NCBI RefSeq assembly: GCF_000826685.1
Contig: NZ_JROO01000021.1
Span: forward strand, 53,354 to 117,353
Source: Streptomonospora alba
GTDB lineage: Bacteria; Actinomycetota; Actinomycetes; Streptosporangiales; Streptosporangiaceae
DNA: 64,000 bases
Direction: 5' to 3'
The notes below the pieces were generated by a model. It searched no databases, was not told where the DNA came from, and worked only from the letters and a program-made list of their open reading frames with translations. Positions 37,402 to 46,061 of this stretch are shown one piece after another. The translations under genes were made by a program, and so were the position numbers. Positions within the stretch are counted from its first letter, which is position 1. Every line of letters begins with the position of its first letter.

Positions 37402-38019
37402 ATGGCTGTCATGAGCATCGGCGAAACGGATCCGCATCCGCGCCCGCTGACGGTGGAGGACCTGGAGCGCATGCCGGAGGACGGCAACCGCTACGAGCTG
37501 GTCGACGGGCGGCTTGAGGTGTCGCCTTCTCCCACTTCGCCGCATTCGCTGATAGACACCAGGTTGAGTCATGTGCTCACCGGTTGGGCTCCCGAGGAAT
37601 TCATCGTCCTCTCGGGCCCGGGTGTCAATTTCAATGCCGACCACACACACCACCGGATTCCCGACCTCGCGGTGATTCGGGACGAGGACTATGAGGCGCC
37701 GTACCTGACTCGGCCGCCTCTTCTCGCCGTCGAGATCGTCTCGCCGAGCAGCGTGTTCCGCGATCACCACACCAAACGCGTCGAGTACGCGAAATTCGGC
37801 ATCGAGTCCTACTGGATCATCAGCCCCGACGCCGAGGAGCCCGGCGTACTGGAGTTGCGTCTCAAGGACGGCCAGTACCGCGAGGCCTCGCAGGTCTTCG
37901 GTGAAGCGGAGTTCGAGACCGACGCTCCGTTCCCTGCCGCGTTCGTTCCGCACTGGCTCATGGCACCGGACCGCTCCTGGCGCAGGCACGTCTACGGCGC
38001 CCCGGCTGCGGGAGCCTGA
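37402..38019 (+). CDS. Uma2-family (DUF820) putative restriction-endonuclease-fold protein
   Basis: A Uma2/DUF820 protein with a PD-(D/E)XK nuclease-like fold; the family is greatly expanded in actinobacteria and cyanobacteria, and its function is not established. LTVEDLERMPEDGNRYELVD begins the domain, HRIPDLAVIRDEDY carries the conserved Asp, and PPLLAVEIVSPSSVFRDHHT with KRVEYAKFGIESYWIISPD supplies the Glu and the following Lys-Tyr block. From ATG 37402 (GAGGAGGC upstream) there are 205 residues; ATGs at 37399 and 37411 are alternatives. It lies directly after the priA scar, which fits mobile acquisition. Confidence 0.85.
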   Translation: MAVMSIGETDPHPRPLTVEDLERMPEDGNRYELVDGRLEVSPSPTSPHSLIDTRLSHVLTGWAPEEFIVLSGPGVNFNADHTHHRIPDLAVIRDEDYEAPYLTRPPLLAVEIVSPSSVFRDHHTKRVEYAKFGIESYWIISPDAEEPGVLELRLKDGQYREASQVFGEAEFETDAPFPAAFVPHWLMAPDRSWRRHVYGAPAAGA

Positions 38020-38112
38020 ACGGCGGCGGGGCCGCACGGCGCGGGCGGTCGGTGCTCTGCCGTCCGCGAGACGAGGACGGGCGCCGGCTCCGCCCGCGCT
38101 TCCCCGCGGTCC

Positions 38113-38670
38113 TCACACCGCATCCTCCTGGTGCGCCGGGTGGGACCGGTAGAGGTCGCGCAGCAGGGCGACCTCGGCGTGGTGGTGGATGATCTCGCGG
38201 TTGACGTGCAAGGCCAGAGTCGCGAACGAGTGCTGCGACCACTGCGGGGATTCGGCGGCCCCGACCGGGGCGGCGAACTCGGCGTCGCCGAGCTTGCGCA
38301 CCTCGCCGCACCAGCGGCGGTAGGCGCGCTCCAGCCGGTCGAGGGCCTCATCGGCGCCGCCCGGCCAAACGGCGTCCTCCGGCGACATCGCCCGGTCGCC
38401 GAAGTGGTGGTCGATGCGCATCTCCAGGACGAGCACGATCATGTGGCTGAGCCGCCAAGCGATCGTGGTGACCGGCGGCGGCTCGGGCGGGGGCCAGGCC
38501 CGGTCGATCGAAAAGGCGCCGTCCGGACGCGGCCGCACCGACCAGCAGCCCTCGACCGGCTCCCAGAAGTACTCGTCGTCGTCGAGTCCCCGCAGCCTGG
38601 GCCACATCGTGTTGTCCCAGTGGAACTCCAGCTGGTCGATGATCTCCGCGCCCCACTCCGGCGCCGCCAT
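38113..38670 (-). CDS. DinB-fold four-helix protein (DUF664/DUF1569-like)
   Basis: A 185-residue helical-bundle protein of the DinB/YfiT-like metal-dependent group, unrelated to DNA polymerase IV despite the name. Features are EFHWDNTMWPRLRGLDDDEY, EGCWSVRPRPDG, ITIAW-like TTIAWRLSHMIVLVLEMRID and LALHVNREIIHHHAEVALLRD; the histidines in LSHM and in NREIIHHH fit the usual metal ligands. Relatives include mycothiol-dependent enzymes, but the substrate is unknown. ATG 38670 follows GGGGAG by five bases. It is convergent with the Uma2 gene. Confidence 0.82.
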   Translation of the reverse strand: MAAPEWGAEIIDQLEFHWDNTMWPRLRGLDDDEYFWEPVEGCWSVRPRPDGAFSIDRAWPPPEPPPVTTIAWRLSHMIVLVLEMRIDHHFGDRAMSPEDAVWPGGADEALDRLERAYRRWCGEVRKLGDAEFAAPVGAAESPQWSQHSFATLALHVNREIIHHHAEVALLRDLYRSHPAHQEDAV

Positions 38671-38756
38671 GGCCACTCCCCTGCCGCTCGCCCGCTCCGC
38701 ATTCTCCCGCGGGTCTCTCGGACGGCAACCGCGCGGCCCGCGCCGCGCGAGCCGAC

Positions 38757-39566
38757 TCAGCCGCGCCGGCCCAGCCCCGCGAGCACGCCGGTGGGCTCCC
38801 CGCTCACCTCCTCGTCGGGATAGGGCCACCAGGCCATGTCGGCGAGCCCGGGTTCGATGAGGGTGAAGGGGTCGAACACCGCGGCGGCGAACTCCCGGCA
38901 ATGCGGGTCGCGCGCGTCGGCGACGGGCTGGGCGACGGCGACGTGCCCGCCGGGCCCCAGCCGTGGGTACAGGGCGCGGACCAGGTCGTGGACGAGGACG
39001 CCGTCGCGGCGCAGCGCGGTGGTGTCGGTGAGCAGTACCCCGACCGGCTCGGCGGTGTCGATGAGCCCGCACCGGGTGAGCCGGTCGATCAGCGTGTCGG
39101 GGTCCATGCGCTCCACGGCGAGCACGGCCGCGCCGGTGTCGGCGTCGTCCGCGCGTCCGCCCCGCAGGGCGGCGGAGGACTCGGCGTCGACGTAGACGAC
39201 CCGGGAGCCGGGGGCGTACTCGCGCGCGGCCCTGCCGATCCCCTCCCCCGCGGGCAGGCGCGAACCCAGGTCGACGAACTGGCGGACGCCGGCGTCGGCG
39301 GCCAGATAGCCCACGGCCCGGCGCAGGAACCCGCGCCGGGCCTCGATCGGGGAACCGCCGACCTGCGCCGGAACCCTCGCGTACCGACGCGCCGCACCCG
39401 GCTCGCCGGCCACCCCCGCCTCGTCGGATCCGCCGGGATCGCCGGTGGTTCCGGGCTGCGAGGCGGGGCGGCCCCGGCGCCGCCCGATGTTCACGACGCG
39501 CTGATCGGGGACCTCGGCCACGGGCCGGTCGTCGTCGATGTGCACCGCTTGCCAGTGGTCAGTCAC
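38757..39566 (-). CDS. SAM-dependent methyltransferase, DUF574 family
   Basis: A 269-residue DUF574 methyltransferase, a family common in actinomycetes and often found near Xre-type regulators or in secondary metabolism; substrates are unknown. ARRGFLRRAVGYLAADAGVR, QFVDLGSRLPAGEGIGRAA (SAM loop), SRVVYVDAESSAALRG and DPDTLIDRLTRCGLID are characteristic, as is VHDLVRALYPRLGPGGHVAV. The first 70 residues are poorly conserved. It lies upstream of the DinB-fold gene on the same strand, separated by 86 bp. Confidence 0.87.
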   Translation of the reverse strand: MTDHWQAVHIDDDRPVAEVPDQRVVNIGRRRGRPASQPGTTGDPGGSDEAGVAGEPGAARRYARVPAQVGGSPIEARRGFLRRAVGYLAADAGVRQFVDLGSRLPAGEGIGRAAREYAPGSRVVYVDAESSAALRGGRADDADTGAAVLAVERMDPDTLIDRLTRCGLIDTAEPVGVLLTDTTALRRDGVLVHDLVRALYPRLGPGGHVAVAQPVADARDPHCREFAAAVFDPFTLIEPGLADMAWWPYPDEEVSGEPTGVLAGLGRRG

Positions 39567-39995
39567 GATCGCGCTCCCCCGAGCCGTCGGCCCCTTCGTT
39601 AGCGATCGATGTTACCGGTTGTGAGTCAAATCATTCACCCTTGGAAAACTTCACCATCCTTTCCGACGTGGCGGCGGGGCGGCGGGGGCGCCGATGCGTC
39701 ATCCTCGGCGGCGGAACCGACTCCGGGGGCGCCCTCCGACCGCAGCGGCGTCGCGATCGGCGCCGGTTGGCGCCCTGTCGTACCGGTCGGGGATACTGTG
39801 ACCCCCCTGACCTCCGGCCCGGGGCCTTTCCGGCCCCGGAGGGAACACCGGGCGCGGCCTCCCGGAACCCGCGGTGAGATCGTGGTCGGTGTGCGGCGCC
39901 GCCGCGGCCGGCGTCCGGCGGCGTGCCGCACCTGAGGCCTGCCGTCGTCGGAGCGCGGACGAGGCGAGCGAGCACGGGGACCGGAGGGAGCGGAC
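39567..39995. other. 429-bp divergent intergenic region, no gene recognised
   Basis: The left 90 bases are AT-rich compared with their surroundings (39600-39665, including TTGGAAAACTTCACC), so this is probably the promoter region of the DUF574 gene; I could not choose a convincing -35/-10 pair. The rest is GC-rich leader before the CoA-transferase gene. Open frames here look like noise. Confidence 0.4.
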
Positions 39996-41309
39996 GTGAC
40001 CGAAGAGGCGCACGGCGAGGAGCAGCCGCGGACCGGCGCCGCATCCGGTGCGGCGCCCGGCGCGCCCGGTCGGCCTCTCGAAGGGGTGCGTGTGGCCGAC
40101 CTTTCGCGGGTGCTGGCCGGCCCGTACGCCACCATGCTGCTGGCCGACATGGGCGCCGACGTGGTCAAGATCGAGCATCCCGGCCGCGGCGACGACACCC
40201 GCGCATGGGGGCCGCCGTGGGCCGGAGACGAAGCGAGCTACTTCCTGTCGGTCAACCGCGGCAAGCGCAGCCTGGCGGTGGACCTGAAGGACCCCGACGG
40301 CCTGGCGGCGGTACAGGACATCTGCGCGGGCGCCGACGTCGTGGTGCAGAACTTCCGCCCCGGCGTGGTCGATCGCCTGGGCCTGGGCTACGGCGACGTC
40401 AGCGCTCGCAACCCCGCCGTCGTCTACTGCTCGATCAGCGGCTTCGGCCCCGAGCACGAGCCCGCCGAGCGCCCGGGATTCGACCTCATCGTGCAGGCGG
40501 AGAGCGGGTTCATGGCCGCCACCGGCGAGCCCGGCGGCCCGCCCGCCAAGGCCGGGGTGGCCATCACCGACGTGCTCACCGGCCTCAACGCCGCGGTGTC
40601 CGTACTGGGCGCGCTGGTGCGGGCGCGCGCCGCCGGACGCGGCGAGCACATCAGCGTGTCCCTGGTCAACTCGGCACTGTCGGGCTTGGCCAACGTCACC
40701 CAGCAGGCGCTGGTCACCGGCACCGAACCCGAGCGCGTGGGCAACACCCACGGCTCGATCGTCCCTTACCAGGCGTTTCCCACCGCCGACTCCGACATCG
40801 TCATCGCGGCCGGCAACGACGCCCTCTACCGGAAGCTGTGCGCGGTCCTGGGCCGCGACGACCTCGCCGCCGACCCGCGGTTCGCGACCAACCCCGACCG
40901 GGTGGCCCACCGCGCCGAGCTGGTCGCCGAGATCTCGGCGGAGCTGCGCGCCCGCCCGGCCCGGGAGTGGTCGGAGCTGCTGCTGGAGGCCGGTGTTCCC
41001 GTCGGACGGGTCCGCGGCGTGCTCGACGCGGTGCGCAGCGCCGAGCAGGCCGGTGACGACGTGCTGCTCGGCACCGACCACCCCACCGCCGGACCGCTGG
41101 ACCTGGTGCGCGCCGGGTTCCGGCTGGACTCCGCGGCCGCGGACGGCGACCGCTCCACCGCCCCGCCCCCGCTGCTGGGCGAGCACTCCGCGCACGTGCT
41201 CGGCGAATCCGGAGTGCCCGCCGACCGCGTCGCCCGGCTCATCGAGCGCGGCGCGGTACACCAGGCGCCCCGCAGGGACGGGTCCGGACACGCGCCGCCC
41301 TCCGGCTGA
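39996..41309 (+). CDS. CaiB/BaiF family III CoA-transferase, possibly succinyl-CoA:glutarate type
   Basis: A family III CoA-transferase moving CoA between acyl-CoA and a free acid. LEGVRVADLSRVLAGPYATM, MGADVVKIEHPGRGDDTR, NRGKRSLAVDLKDPDG and RPGFDLIVQAESG (with the catalytic Asp that forms the acyl anhydride) are clear. 437 residues is normal. GTG 39996 follows GGAGGGAGCGGAC. The glutaryl-CoA-dehydrogenase-like gene starts 69 bp downstream; such pairs activate glutarate and oxidise the CoA ester, so a glutarate CoA-transferase is the best guess. Other dicarboxylic acids remain possible. Confidence 0.87.
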   Translation: MTEEAHGEEQPRTGAASGAAPGAPGRPLEGVRVADLSRVLAGPYATMLLADMGADVVKIEHPGRGDDTRAWGPPWAGDEASYFLSVNRGKRSLAVDLKDPDGLAAVQDICAGADVVVQNFRPGVVDRLGLGYGDVSARNPAVVYCSISGFGPEHEPAERPGFDLIVQAESGFMAATGEPGGPPAKAGVAITDVLTGLNAAVSVLGALVRARAAGRGEHISVSLVNSALSGLANVTQQALVTGTEPERVGNTHGSIVPYQAFPTADSDIVIAAGNDALYRKLCAVLGRDDLAADPRFATNPDRVAHRAELVAEISAELRARPAREWSELLLEAGVPVGRVRGVLDAVRSAEQAGDDVLLGTDHPTAGPLDLVRAGFRLDSAAADGDRSTAPPPLLGEHSAHVLGESGVPADRVARLIERGAVHQAPRRDGSGHAPPSG

Positions 41310-41378
41310 CCGCATCCGAGCCCGCGCCGCCGCGCCCCGCTGCACCACCTGCCCGCGACCCGAAGGAGGCACCCGGCA

Positions 41379-42569
41379 ATGAGTGAAAAGAACCGGCCCG
41401 AAGCGCCCGACCCGCAGGACTTCCTCGCGCTGGACGCCACGCTGTCGGCCGAGGAGGCCGACATCCGCGACACCGTCCGCGCCTTCGCCGACCGGGAGCT
41501 GCGCCCCGGCGTCGGCGACTGGTTCGAGGAGGGCACGCTCCCGGACCCGCGCGGGCTGGCCCGGGCCTTCGGCAAGCTGGGCGTGCTGGGCATGCACCTG
41601 GAGGGCTACGGGTGCGCGGGCGCCGGCGCCGTCTCCTACGGCCTGGCCTGCCGCGAGCTGGAAGCGGTCGATTCGGGGCTGCGCAGTTTCGTGTCCGTGC
41701 AGGGGTCGCTGGCCATGTTCGCCATCCACCGGTTCGGTTCCGAGGAGCAGAAGAACACCTGGCTGCCGCGTATGGCGGCCGGCGAGGCGATCGGCTGCTT
41801 CGGGCTGACCGAGCCCGACTCCGGAAGCGACCCGGGATCGATGCGCACGCGTGCCCGCCGCGACGGCTCGGACTGGGTGCTCGACGGCACCAAGATGTGG
41901 ATCACCAACGGCTCGGTCGCCGACGTGGCGGTGGTGTGGGCCGCCACCGACGAGGGCGTCCGCGGGTTCGTGGTGCCCACCGACACCCCCGGGTTCGCCG
42001 CCAACACCGTGCACCGCAAGCTTTCGCTGCGCGCCTCGATCACCTCCGAGCTGGTGCTGGAGGGGGTGCGGCTGTCCGGCGACGCGGTGCTGCCCGGATC
42101 CTCGGGCTTGGGATCGCCGCTGTCCTGCCTCAACGAGGCCCGCTACGGCATCGTGTGGGGCGCGGTCGGCGCGGCGCGCGCCTGCTACACCGCCACGCTG
42201 GACTACGCCACCACCCGCGAGCAGTTCGGCGGCCCCATCGCGGGCTTCCAGCTCACCCAGCGCAAGCTCGCCGACATGGTGCTCGATGTGAACCAGGCCG
42301 GACTGACGGCGATGCGGATCGGCCGGCTGAAGGAGGAGGGCGCCTGCCACCGCAACCACATCAGCCTGGGCAAGTTCGGCAACGTCGCGGCCGCCCAGCG
42401 CGTGGCGCGCGCCGCCCGCTCGCTGCACGGGGCCAACGGCATCACCCTGGAGTATCCGGTGATGCGGCACATGGTGAACCTGGAGACGGTGGCCACCTAC
42501 GAGGGCACCGAGGAGATCCACGCGCTGAGCATCGGCCAGGCGGTGACCGGGGTCTCGGCGTTCCGGTAA
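41379..42569 (+). CDS. Acyl-CoA dehydrogenase, glutaryl-CoA dehydrogenase-like
   Basis: An FAD-dependent acyl-CoA dehydrogenase. FAD and substrate segments are CFGLTEPDSGSDPGSMRTRA, KMWITNGSVADVAVVWA and ATTREQFGGPIAGFQLTQ; the catalytic Glu lies in YEGTEEIHALSIGQAVTG. The shape of the C-terminus and the linked CoA-transferase favour glutaryl-CoA dehydrogenase, which oxidises and decarboxylates glutaryl-CoA to crotonyl-CoA in lysine or tryptophan breakdown. 396 residues, ATG after GGAGGCACCCGGCA. The preference for glutaryl-CoA is inference. Confidence 0.9.
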   Translation: MSEKNRPEAPDPQDFLALDATLSAEEADIRDTVRAFADRELRPGVGDWFEEGTLPDPRGLARAFGKLGVLGMHLEGYGCAGAGAVSYGLACRELEAVDSGLRSFVSVQGSLAMFAIHRFGSEEQKNTWLPRMAAGEAIGCFGLTEPDSGSDPGSMRTRARRDGSDWVLDGTKMWITNGSVADVAVVWAATDEGVRGFVVPTDTPGFAANTVHRKLSLRASITSELVLEGVRLSGDAVLPGSSGLGSPLSCLNEARYGIVWGAVGAARACYTATLDYATTREQFGGPIAGFQLTQRKLADMVLDVNQAGLTAMRIGRLKEEGACHRNHISLGKFGNVAAAQRVARAARSLHGANGITLEYPVMRHMVNLETVATYEGTEEIHALSIGQAVTGVSAFR

Positions 42570-42636
42570 GGCGCTGCGGGGTGCGGGCGACGCGCCGAGG
42601 CACCACAATGGGGACATCCGAGTTAGGGAGACGTCC

Positions 42637-43101
42637 ATGCCAGACCAGGCCGGCCGCTTTCCCCGTACACGGCTGCGGCGCACAGCCAACGCCGTCATCG
42701 CGGGCTTCATCAGGTACGGCATCAGCCCCGGCGACATGCGGCTGCTCACCACGCGCGGCCACCAGTCGGGATTCCTGCGCACCACGCCCGTCAGCCTGGT
42801 GGAGAACGAGCTGGGCAGGTTCCTCGTCGGTGCTTACGGCGAGGCGGGCTGGGTGCGCAACATCCGCCGCGACCGGTTCGGCACGCTGCGCCACGGCGGG
42901 TGGATCGAGCTGATCAGCGTCGTGGAGGCCGACCGGGAGCGCGCGGCCCCGGTGCTCAAGGCGTACCTGGACCATCCCCGGGCGACGGTGGTGGCCGACC
43001 AGTTCACGGCCGCGCCCGATTCCCCGGTCGAGACGTTCGAGCAGGAGGTTGCGACGCACCCGGTCTTCGAGATCGTCCGCAGCACCACGATCCGGCTGTA
43101 G
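42637..43101 (+). CDS. Ddn-like nitroreductase / deazaflavin (F420)-dependent family protein
   Basis: A 154-residue split-barrel protein of the Ddn/FDOR-A type, which uses F420H2 or flavins. MRLLTTRGHQSGFLRTTPVS is the typical strand-turn for cofactor phosphate contacts, followed by NELGRFLVGAYGEAGWVRNI, where GWVRNIRR matches the W(V/I)xNL-type motif. Substrate unknown. ATG 42637 follows GGGAGACGTCC. It begins 67 bp after the acyl-CoA dehydrogenase gene and could be the third gene of that transcription unit. Confidence 0.85.
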   Translation: MPDQAGRFPRTRLRRTANAVIAGFIRYGISPGDMRLLTTRGHQSGFLRTTPVSLVENELGRFLVGAYGEAGWVRNIRRDRFGTLRHGGWIELISVVEADRERAAPVLKAYLDHPRATVVADQFTAAPDSPVETFEQEVATHPVFEIVRSTTIRL

Positions 43102-43195
43102 GGCACGGGGCCGGGCCCCTCGGTACAACCAAAGCAGCACGCGGTGTCGACACCCGGCAGGATGTGCCGGACGCGCCGTTCGACCACGCTGGCTT

Positions 43196-43223
43196 CCGGG
43201 CGGGGGCACGTGCTCCCGCCCGG
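43196..43223. repeat. 28-nt near-perfect palindrome upstream of the DUF418 gene
   Basis: CCGGGCGGG (43196-43204) is the inverted copy of CCCGCCCGG (43215-43223), and the centre GCACGTGC is itself palindromic; only one pair mismatches. A second perfect 12-mer palindrome, GGTGTCGACACC, lies at 43143-43154. With 157 bp between the Ddn-like and DUF418 genes, this could be a terminator or a dyad operator. Confidence 0.5.
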
Positions 43224-43258
43224 AGGCTTGGCACGGAGCACGAACGGAGCGTCGGACC

Positions 43259-44518
43259 ATGGACACCACTGTCGCCGGGCAGGGGCACGCGCCCGCGGCG
43301 GCCGTATCCGGCCGGGCTCGGCTCACGCTGCTGGACGTGCTGCGCGGGACGGCCATCCTCGGCACCCTGGCGAGCAACATCTGGATCTTCGCCGCGCCGG
43401 GCGGCGAGATGGGCGTGATCAGCGGATCGGGGCAGCTGGTCGACGTGGGCGCGCTCATGGCCGACCCCTCGCCGGGCGCCGCCGCGGAGGCGTTGATGCG
43501 CGCCGGTTCCAACGGCAAATTCCTGTCGCTTCTGACCCTGCTGTTCGGCGCGGGACTGGCGGTGCAGTTCCGCTCGGCCGCCAGGCGGGGCCTGCGCTGG
43601 CCGGGCCGCTACACGTGGCGCGCGCTCTTCCTCTTCGCCGAGGGAACCCTGCATTTCACCCTGGTTTTCGCCTGGGACGTACTGATGGGCTACGCCGTCA
43701 CCGCCCTCGTGGCGGCCTGGCTGCTGACGCGGTCGCGGCGCGCTCGATCGGCGGTGATGTGGGTCATGGGCGGCCTCCACATCGCCGTGATGGGCCTGGT
43801 GACCTTCGCGCTCGCGGCGCTGTCGCCCTCGGGAGGCGCCGGCGCGGAGCCCGCTGCCTCCGCCGTCCGCCTCTACGCCGAGGGCGGCTACCTGGAGCAG
43901 GTCACGGCGCGGCTGGAGAACGCCGCCGTGCTGCGGATCGAGCCGGTGCTCACCTTCGCGCTGATGATGTTCCTGTTCCTGGCGGGCGTGCGGCTGCTGC
44001 GGGCCGGGGCGTTCGACCCCGGCCCCGCGGGGGCCGCTCTGCGCACGCGGCTGATGGTCTGGGGATTGGGCGCCGGGCTGCCGATCAACGCGGCGACGGC
44101 TCTGGCCGGTGACGCGTTCTTCTTCCTCGACCGCTACGTGGCCGCGCCGGTGGTGGCGGTGGGACTGGTGGGACTGGTCGGCAGACTGCTGGACAGCTCT
44201 GCGGGCCACGATCGCCCCGGCCCGATCGCCCGGGCTGTGGCGTGCCTCGGCAGGACGGCGTTGTCGGGCTATGTGCTGCAGAACGTGCTGGCGATGCTCC
44301 TGTGCTACGGATTCGGTCTGGGCCTGGCGTCGCGGCTGGCGGGTTCGGGCCCGTGGTGGGTGATCGGTGCGTGGGCCGGGATCGGCCTGTTCCTCGTCGC
44401 CGGGTCGGTGCTGTGGCTGCGCCGCTTCGAGCACGGACCCCTAGAGGCGGTGCAGAAGGCCGTCCTGGCCCGCGTCCCCGAACGGGAGCGGACCCGGAGG
44501 ACCGACGTCACCCGGTGA
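43259..44518 (+). CDS. DUF418 multi-pass membrane protein
   Basis: A DUF418 family membrane protein (YeiB-like), of unknown activity; some relatives resemble membrane acyltransferases in topology. The start region LTLLDVLRGTAILGTLASNI is the hallmark, GKFLSLLTLLFGAGLAVQF the second, and RTALSGYVLQNVLAMLLCYG with FEHGPLEAV ends the DUF418 domain. About ten hydrophobic helices over 419 residues. ATG 43259 has GGAG about nine bases upstream. Its last 11 bases overlap the convergent permease gene. Confidence 0.88.
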   Translation: MDTTVAGQGHAPAAAVSGRARLTLLDVLRGTAILGTLASNIWIFAAPGGEMGVISGSGQLVDVGALMADPSPGAAAEALMRAGSNGKFLSLLTLLFGAGLAVQFRSAARRGLRWPGRYTWRALFLFAEGTLHFTLVFAWDVLMGYAVTALVAAWLLTRSRRARSAVMWVMGGLHIAVMGLVTFALAALSPSGGAGAEPAASAVRLYAEGGYLEQVTARLENAAVLRIEPVLTFALMMFLFLAGVRLLRAGAFDPGPAGAALRTRLMVWGLGAGLPINAATALAGDAFFFLDRYVAAPVVAVGLVGLVGRLLDSSAGHDRPGPIARAVACLGRTALSGYVLQNVLAMLLCYGFGLGLASRLAGSGPWWVIGAWAGIGLFLVAGSVLWLRRFEHGPLEAVQKAVLARVPERERTRRTDVTR

Positions 44519-46061
44519 ACAGGCGCGAGGCGGTGGAGGTGACGCTGATGACGGCGTAGCCGAGGAGGACCGCCACGATGGTCCACGACACCACCAGCAG
44601 CAGCAGGCGGCTCCTCTCGGCGGCGGGGCCGCTCGACTCGGGCGCCGCCGCAGCGGCTCCTTCCGCCGCGCCCGCGGCCGCGGGCTCCTCCTCGGCCGGC
44701 TCGTAGAAGCGCGCGTTCACACGGCGGATCAGCAGGTTGGCCGTGAACCCCACGACCAGCAGCCCGACCATCGTGAACAGCGGCGCCTGGTACGCGTCCC
44801 GCGTCAGGGTGCCGGGGTCGCCTTGGGCGTCGAGGAAAGCGTTGACGATGAGCGGCCCGGCGATTCCCGCCGCCGACCACGCGGTCAGCAGCCGGCCGTG
44901 GATGGCGCCGACCTCGTAGGTGCCGAAGAGGTCGCGGAGGTAGGCGGGCACGGTGGCGAACCCGCCGCCGTAGAAGGAGATGATGATGCCCGCTGTGGCG
45001 ACGAAGACGATGGTCGAGCTTCCGCCGAGCGTGGCCATGAGGATGTAGAGGATGGCTCCCACGCCCAGGTAGAAGGCGTAGATGGGTTTGCGTCCCACGA
45101 CGTCGGAGGTCGAGGACCACACGAACCGGCCGGCCATGTTGAACAGCGACAGCACGCCGACGAACCCGCCGGCCGCCGCCGCGGTGACGGCCGAGGTGCC
45201 CGAGGCGTCGCGGAAGAAGTCCTGCAGCAGCGGGCTGGCGTGCTCCAGGATGCCGATACCGGCGGTGACGTTGGTGAACAGCACGGTCCACAGCAGCCAG
45301 AACTGCGGGGTGCGCAGCGCGTTGTCGGCCGAAACGCCCTCGGAGCCGGCCACCGGCGCGCGGTTGTCGGAGGCGGGGTCGTAGCCGGCGGGCCGCCACC
45401 CCTTGGGCGGCACGCGGACCAGCAGCACGCCCATCATCATCAGCGCGAAGTAGCCGATCCCCAACGTGGCGAACAGTCCCACGAGCGCGTCGCCGGAGGC
45501 CACCGAGCCGGGGGACGTGGAGTCGTAGGCGGGGTCGTAGAGCGCCATGAGCTGGTTGGACACCGGCGAGGCCACAAGCGCGCCGCCGCCGAAGCCCATG
45601 ATCGCCATTCCGGTGGCCAGTCCGGGCCGGTCGGGGAACCACTTCATCAGGGTGGAGACCGGCGAGATGTAGCCGATGCCCAGTCCGATGCCGCCGAGGA
45701 CGCCGTAGCCGAGATAGACCAGCCACAACTGGGACGTGGCGATGCCCAGCGCTCCCACGAGGAAGCCGCCGCTCCAGAACACCGCCGCGACGAACATGGC
45801 CTTGCGCGGCCCGTTGTGCTCGACCCAGGTTCCGCCCAGCGCCGCGGACAGCCCCAGCATCACGATGGCGATGGAGAAGATGACGCCGATCTGGGTCTGG
45901 CCGGCGTCGAAGTGCGCGACCAGTGAATTCTTGTAGACGCTGGTGGCGTAGGCCTGCCCGATCGACAGGTGCACCGCGAGCGCCGCCGGCGGGATCAGCC
46001 AGCGGTTGTAGCCCCACGACGCGACCGATCTCTCCCGTTCCAGCACGCTCAGCGCGGACAA
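44508..46061 (-). CDS. OFA-type MFS transporter with a C-terminal small-subunit-like extension
   Basis: A major facilitator permease of the oxalate/formate antiporter group with 12 core helices (NRWLIPPAALAVHLSIGQAY, GVLGGIGLGIGYISPVSTLM, MKWFPDRPGLATGMAIMGFG, LFGTYEVGAIHGRLLTAWSA). After helix 12 an Ala/Glu-rich linker leads to a thirteenth helix, VVSWTIVAVLLGYAVISV, ending SRLFTG. This tail resembles the short separate small subunit seen beside OFA permeases. I start at TTG 46061 (517 residues), because AAAGGGGGACCGC is directly upstream; a GTG at 46118 is alternative. Transported ion unknown. Confidence 0.87.
   Translation of the reverse strand: MSALSVLERERSVASWGYNRWLIPPAALAVHLSIGQAYATSVYKNSLVAHFDAGQTQIGVIFSIAIVMLGLSAALGGTWVEHNGPRKAMFVAAVFWSGGFLVGALGIATSQLWLVYLGYGVLGGIGLGIGYISPVSTLMKWFPDRPGLATGMAIMGFGGGALVASPVSNQLMALYDPAYDSTSPGSVASGDALVGLFATLGIGYFALMMMGVLLVRVPPKGWRPAGYDPASDNRAPVAGSEGVSADNALRTPQFWLLWTVLFTNVTAGIGILEHASPLLQDFFRDASGTSAVTAAAAGGFVGVLSLFNMAGRFVWSSTSDVVGRKPIYAFYLGVGAILYILMATLGGSSTIVFVATAGIIISFYGGGFATVPAYLRDLFGTYEVGAIHGRLLTAWSAAGIAGPLIVNAFLDAQGDPGTLTRDAYQAPLFTMVGLLVVGFTANLLIRRVNARFYEPAEEEPAAAGAAEGAAAAAPESSGPAAERSRLLLLVVSWTIVAVLLGYAVISVTSTASRLFTG

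Noticed and set aside
38113..38670. DinB-fold protein as a second DNA polymerase IV
   Set aside because: The protein is a small helical bundle of the DinB/YfiT metal-binding group; only the family name is shared with the polymerase.
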